Source: Bacteroidales bacterium (GTDB lineage Bacteria > Bacteroidota > Bacteroidia > Bacteroidales > UBA3663). From it: a DNA stretch of 8,029 bases. Shown here piece after piece: positions 5,528 to 8,029 of the stretch (position 1 is the stretch's first letter; each line of letters starts with the position of its first letter). Under the pieces are notes generated by a model that searched no databases, was not told where the DNA came from, and was given only the letters and a program-made list of their open reading frames with translations. Where the stretch lies: the NCBI GenBank assembly GCA_030526445.1, contig JAUNCV010000090.1, forward strand, positions 1 through 8,029, in the 5' to 3' direction. A program made the translations under genes and the position numbers.

Positions 5528-7438
5528 TTATCTTCCCATCAAAACGAGAAGGATGTTAATATCGGCAGGTGACACACCAGGAATACGGCTTGCCTGACCA
5601 ATATTCTCTGGACGGATGCGCGAAAGTTTTTGACGTGCCTCAATGGTTAGTTGCTGCAGCGAATTGTAATCGAGCGATGGAGAAAGACGAACCTTTTCCA
5701 AACGATTGATTTTTTCGGCCACCAGTTTTTCTCGCTCAATGTATCCCGCATATTTGATGCGCACCTCGGCAGCCTCAATAATCTCGTCTCGACGATTAGC
5801 AGGCAATGAGGCAAACAAATCTTTCAGCTCGGGAACATAGTTGGCAAGAAGAAGCATGTTCAACTCCGGACGATTGACAAGAGAGATAAGCTTGACTCCC
5901 TCTTTGAGCGGAGCCGAGTTCAACTGAGCAAGCACTTCGTTGAACGAAAGTTTCACATGAAACTCTTCACAGAACTGGATTACCTTTTCGATGAGTTGTT
6001 GCTTTTCGAGCAAAAGTTGATAGCGCTGTTCGGTTGCTAAACCGAGCTGATAACCGCGAGGTGTGAGACGCATATCGGCATCGTCCTGACGAAGCAAGAT
6101 GCGATACTCGGCACGCGATGTAAACATTCGATAAGGCTCATCAACACCCTTGGTCACGAGATCATCGATAAGCACACCAATGTATGCCTCATCGCGACCC
6201 AAGACGAATTCCTCATCCACGCCACGAATTTTAAGTGCTGCATTAACACCTGCCACGAGTCCTTGACCTGCGGCCTCCTCATAACCTGTAGTACCATTAA
6301 CCTGACCCGCGAAGAAAAGACCAGACACCAACTTAGTCTCGAGCGTATGTCGCAACTGGGTAGGATCGAAGAAATCATACTCAATAGCATATCCCGGACG
6401 ATAAGCCTCGACATGAGCCAATGCCGGAATGTGGCGCAGAGCTTCGAGCTGCACGTCGATAGGCAAAGAACTTGAGAAGCCGTTTAGATAATACTCTTGT
6501 GTATCCGTACCCTCAGGCTCGAGGAAAAGCATATGCTGATTCTTGTCGGCAAAAGTCACAAGCTTGGTCTCGATGCTTGGACAATAACGAGGACCGATGC
6601 TCTGAATTTGTCCATTGTAAAGAGGCGAATCGGGCAAACCGCTTCGCAGAATCTCATGCACCTTCTCGTTGGTGTAAATAGTCCAACAAGGAAGTGAAGG
6701 CAACTGCTTGGACTCATCGGCCAAAGGCAGATAAGAGAACTTATGAAAATCGGCATCACCCTCCTGACGTTCGGCCAAAGAGAAGTCAATGGTGCGACCA
6801 TTGAGGCGAACAGGTGTACCGGTCTTCATGCGGTCTGCCACGAAGCCCATAGCTTTGAGTTGCTCAGTGAGTCCATAGCTGGCTGGCTCTCCAACACGAC
6901 CACCCGGAATCATTGTACGCCCAATATGCATCAGGCCATTCAAGAAAGTACCCACTGTCAAGACAACCGACTTCGCTTTAAACACAACATCCATCTGAGT
7001 AATGGCACCAGCGATGCGAAGCGTTGTTCCACATGAAACATCTTCCTGAGGTTCGAAAATGAACTCAGTAACCATGTCTTGCCAGATAGAGAGATTGGGA
7101 AGATTTTCGAGAATGCGACGCCAAGCCCAGATATACTTGCCTCGGTCGGCCTGACTGCGTGGACTCCACATAGCGGGGCCTTTCGAGCAATTGAGCATAC
7201 GAAACTGAATAGAGCATTCGTCTATCACTTCACCCATCTTGCCACCCAGAGCATCGATTTCACGAACAATCTGACCTTTGGCAATACCACCCACGGCCGG
7301 ATTACATGACATCTGGGCAATTTTGTTCATATCCATGGTGATGAGACAAGTCTTGGCACCCATACGAGCTGCTGCATGCGCAGCCTCACAGCCCGCATGA
7401 CCACCGCCAATCACCAATACATCATATTCAAATGTCAT
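5528..7438 (-). CDS. mnmG: tRNA uridine-34 5-carboxymethylaminomethyl synthesis enzyme MnmG (GidA)
   Basis: MnmG, with the GTPase MnmE, installs the carboxymethylaminomethyl group on wobble uridine 34 of certain tRNAs, using FAD and methylenetetrahydrofolate. The 636-residue product is full length (about 630 in E. coli). The FAD Rossmann motif is VIGGGHAGCEAA (9-20). MSCNPAVGGIAKG (43-55) contains Cys45, and RYCPSIETK (284-292) contains Cys286, the equivalent of the catalytic Cys277 of E. coli. NGTTGYEEAAGQGL (381-394) is a second FAD-contacting block. The C-terminal tRNA/MnmE-binding helical part shows VRIKYAGYIERE (559-570) and IGQASRIPGVSPADI (613-627). Its start overlaps the end of ybeY by 11 bp, suggesting translational coupling. 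Two parS-like sites fall in less conserved parts of the protein (residues 132-138 and 492-497). Genes of this family are often close to the replication origin, which fits those sites. Confidence 0.97.
   Translation of the reverse strand: MTFEYDVLVIGGGHAGCEAAHAAARMGAKTCLITMDMNKIAQMSCNPAVGGIAKGQIVREIDALGGKMGEVIDECSIQFRMLNCSKGPAMWSPRSQADRGKYIWAWRRILENLPNLSIWQDMVTEFIFEPQEDVSCGTTLRIAGAITQMDVVFKAKSVVLTVGTFLNGLMHIGRTMIPGGRVGEPASYGLTEQLKAMGFVADRMKTGTPVRLNGRTIDFSLAERQEGDADFHKFSYLPLADESKQLPSLPCWTIYTNEKVHEILRSGLPDSPLYNGQIQSIGPRYCPSIETKLVTFADKNQHMLFLEPEGTDTQEYYLNGFSSSLPIDVQLEALRHIPALAHVEAYRPGYAIEYDFFDPTQLRHTLETKLVSGLFFAGQVNGTTGYEEAAGQGLVAGVNAALKIRGVDEEFVLGRDEAYIGVLIDDLVTKGVDEPYRMFTSRAEYRILLRQDDADMRLTPRGYQLGLATEQRYQLLLEKQQLIEKVIQFCEEFHVKLSFNEVLAQLNSAPLKEGVKLISLVNRPELNMLLLANYVPELKDLFASLPANRRDEIIEAAEVRIKYAGYIEREKLVAEKINRLEKVRLSPSLDYNSLQQLTIEARQKLSRIRPENIGQASRIPGVSPADINILLVLMGR
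5949..5964. other. parS-like ParB-binding site C
   Basis: AGTTTCACATGAAACT matches parS at 13 of 16 positions (differences at 1, 9 and 16). Apart from the central CA step it is a perfect 16-bp dyad. It encodes EFHVKL in mnmG, read in a different codon phase from the other three sites. Confidence 0.5.
7025..7040. other. parS-like ParB-binding site D (best match)
   Basis: TGTTCCACATGAAACA matches the degenerate parS consensus TGTTNCACGTGAAACA at 15 of 16 positions; only the central G is A. It lies in mnmG over codons for EDVSCGT (132-138), outside the conserved FAD motifs. Confidence 0.6.
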
Positions 7439-7859
7439 ACTTTATCAACGCAAGCGCCTGATTTTCATTTGCTTCCATAATTTCTCTTTCACCTTCTCCC
7501 TTGTCATTGATACCACAAAGGTGCAAGATACCATGAATGATAACTCGGTGAAGCTCAGCAGCATAAGCTTGTCCGAATTGCTCTGCATTGGTTCGCACAG
7601 TATCAAGACTAATGAAAAGATCGCCCGAAATCTTATCACCCTCGGTATAATCGAAGGTAATGATATCGGTATAATAGTCATGTTGCAGATACTGGCGGTT
7701 CACCTCCAATATCTTCTCATCATCGCAGAAGATATAAGAAATTTCGCCTACACGCTTACCATGGAGAGCAGCCACCTCTTTAATCCAGTTTCGAACATCA
7801 GTTTTCTTGATGGCTGGCATGGCTACACCATCGCCATCAGTAAAGAAAGAAATCGCCAT
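7428..7859 (-). CDS. ybeY: Endoribonuclease/rRNA maturation factor YbeY
   Basis: YbeY is a metal-dependent protein of the UPF0054 family needed for 16S rRNA 3'-end maturation and ribosome quality control. The 143-residue product is close to the usual size. The family segment HDYYTDIITFDY (60-71) corresponds to the canonical HxxxTDVLxF block. Residues 104-119 (LHRVIIHGILHLCGIN then Asp119) hold the metal site. His109 and His113 are in place, but the third ligand, normally His in HxxxHxxxxxH, is Asp119. The start at 7859 gives a complete N-terminus and lies about 20 nt from the predicted transcription start; ATG 7820 is possible but would cut the first strand. It is the first gene of the ybeY-mnmG-apt-uvrC operon, and its TGA stop lies within the first codons of mnmG (11-bp overlap). 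Confidence 0.93.
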   Translation of the reverse strand: MAISFFTDGDGVAMPAIKKTDVRNWIKEVAALHGKRVGEISYIFCDDEKILEVNRQYLQHDYYTDIITFDYTEGDKISGDLFISLDTVRTNAEQFGQAYAAELHRVIIHGILHLCGINDKGEGEREIMEANENQALALIKYDI

Positions 7860-7886
7860 GTGACAAATTTTTGTTATATTTTACGG

Positions 7887-7918
7887 CAAAGATAGCAATA
7901 TTGATAGTAAAAAACCAA
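7887..7918 (-). promoter_or_regulatory. Promoter of the ybeY-mnmG-apt-uvrC operon
   Basis: On the minus strand a -33 TTGG (7918-7915), a 20-bp spacer and a -7 TATCTTTG (7894-7887) fit the Bacteroidota consensus. Transcription would begin near 7880, leaving a leader of about 20 nt before the ybeY ATG. No internal promoter is needed for the downstream genes, which are separated by 15 bp or less. Confidence 0.7.
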
Positions 7919-7919
7919 G

Positions 7920-7959
7920 TTTTAGGTGAAAAAGTGCAAAAAAAATTGGCGACCTAAAA
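7920..7959. repeat. 8-bp inverted repeat between back-to-back promoters, possible operator
   Basis: TTTTAGGT (7920-7927) and ACCTAAAA (7952-7959) are exact reverse complements with a 24-bp spacer. The left arm adjoins the -33 of the leftward promoter. The right arm lies two bases past the -33 of the rightward promoter. Neither predicted transcript includes it, so any role would be as DNA, for example binding by a dimeric regulator of both units. Confidence 0.35.
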
Positions 7960-7976
7960 AGAACTCTATATATTTG
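7946..7976 (+). promoter_or_regulatory. Rightward promoter for a transcription unit beyond the window
   Basis: A -33 TTGG (7946-7949), a 19-bp spacer and a -7 TATATTTG (7969-7976) fit the Bacteroidota consensus, with an A8 tract just upstream. Transcription should start near 7983. The remaining 47 bp contain no ATG, so a leader of at least that length, or an RNA gene, follows outside the window. Confidence 0.65.
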
Positions 7977-8029
7977 CGAAGCGAATTTGCCGCATATCGT
8001 TTATTATAATAAGGTAATTCATCTTAAAT

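Noticed and set aside
8001..8012. TTATTATAATAA palindrome near the right edge
   Set aside because: It is a pure A/T palindrome in AT-rich DNA, expected by chance. It matches neither a DnaA box nor a known site.
1..8029. Replication origin within the window, suggested by the parS-like sites and mnmG
   Set aside because: I found no TTATNCACA-type DnaA boxes, no dnaA gene and no clustered AT-rich unwinding region. The origin may be near, but it is not visible here.

Overview
The window looks like chromosomal DNA from a Bacteroidales bacterium, possibly Prevotella-like (genus is an inference). The signs are Bacteroidota promoters (TTGG about 19-20 bp upstream of TAnnTTTG), start codons without Shine-Dalgarno sequences, two lipoproteins of families common in this phylum (DUF4369 and DUF4595-like), and a UvrC/MnmG/Apt set whose sequences resemble Bacteroides homologues. 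I see no RNA genes, insertion sequences, CRISPR arrays or phage genes.

Layout. Positions 1-2211 hold three closely spaced leftward genes, probably one operon. From upstream to downstream these are a DUF4595-like lipoprotein (1471-2211), a Gate-domain membrane protein of the nucleoside-recognition/spore-maturation type (545-1453), and the N-terminal part of a DUF4369 (TlpA/thioredoxin-associated) lipoprotein cut by the window edge (1-519). A divergent promoter region follows (2212-2463). A rightward gene for an uncharacterised four-helix membrane protein with a charged tail runs from 2464 to 3018. Its 3' end overlaps the 3' end of the next block by 28 bp, tail to tail. Positions 2991-7859 are a compact leftward housekeeping operon, ybeY-mnmG-apt-uvrC: rRNA maturation, tRNA wobble modification, adenine salvage and nucleotide excision repair. 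The last 170 bp contain back-to-back promoters, one for the ybeY operon and one for a rightward unit that starts beyond the window.

The most unusual signal is not a gene. Four 16-bp near-palindromes matching the bacterial centromere site parS (TGTTNCACGTGAAACA) lie at 2994, 4380, 5949 and 7025, all inside uvrC or mnmG. Roughly 0.03 such matches would be expected by chance at this mismatch level. They encode unrelated peptides, so the constraint appears to act on the DNA. This suggests that the housekeeping operon doubles as a ParB-loading (centromere) region, probably near the replication origin. Further observations are an identical 13-bp upstream promoter block at both rightward promoters, an 8-bp inverted repeat placed symmetrically between the back-to-back promoters at the right end, and an Asp replacing the third metal-binding His of YbeY.
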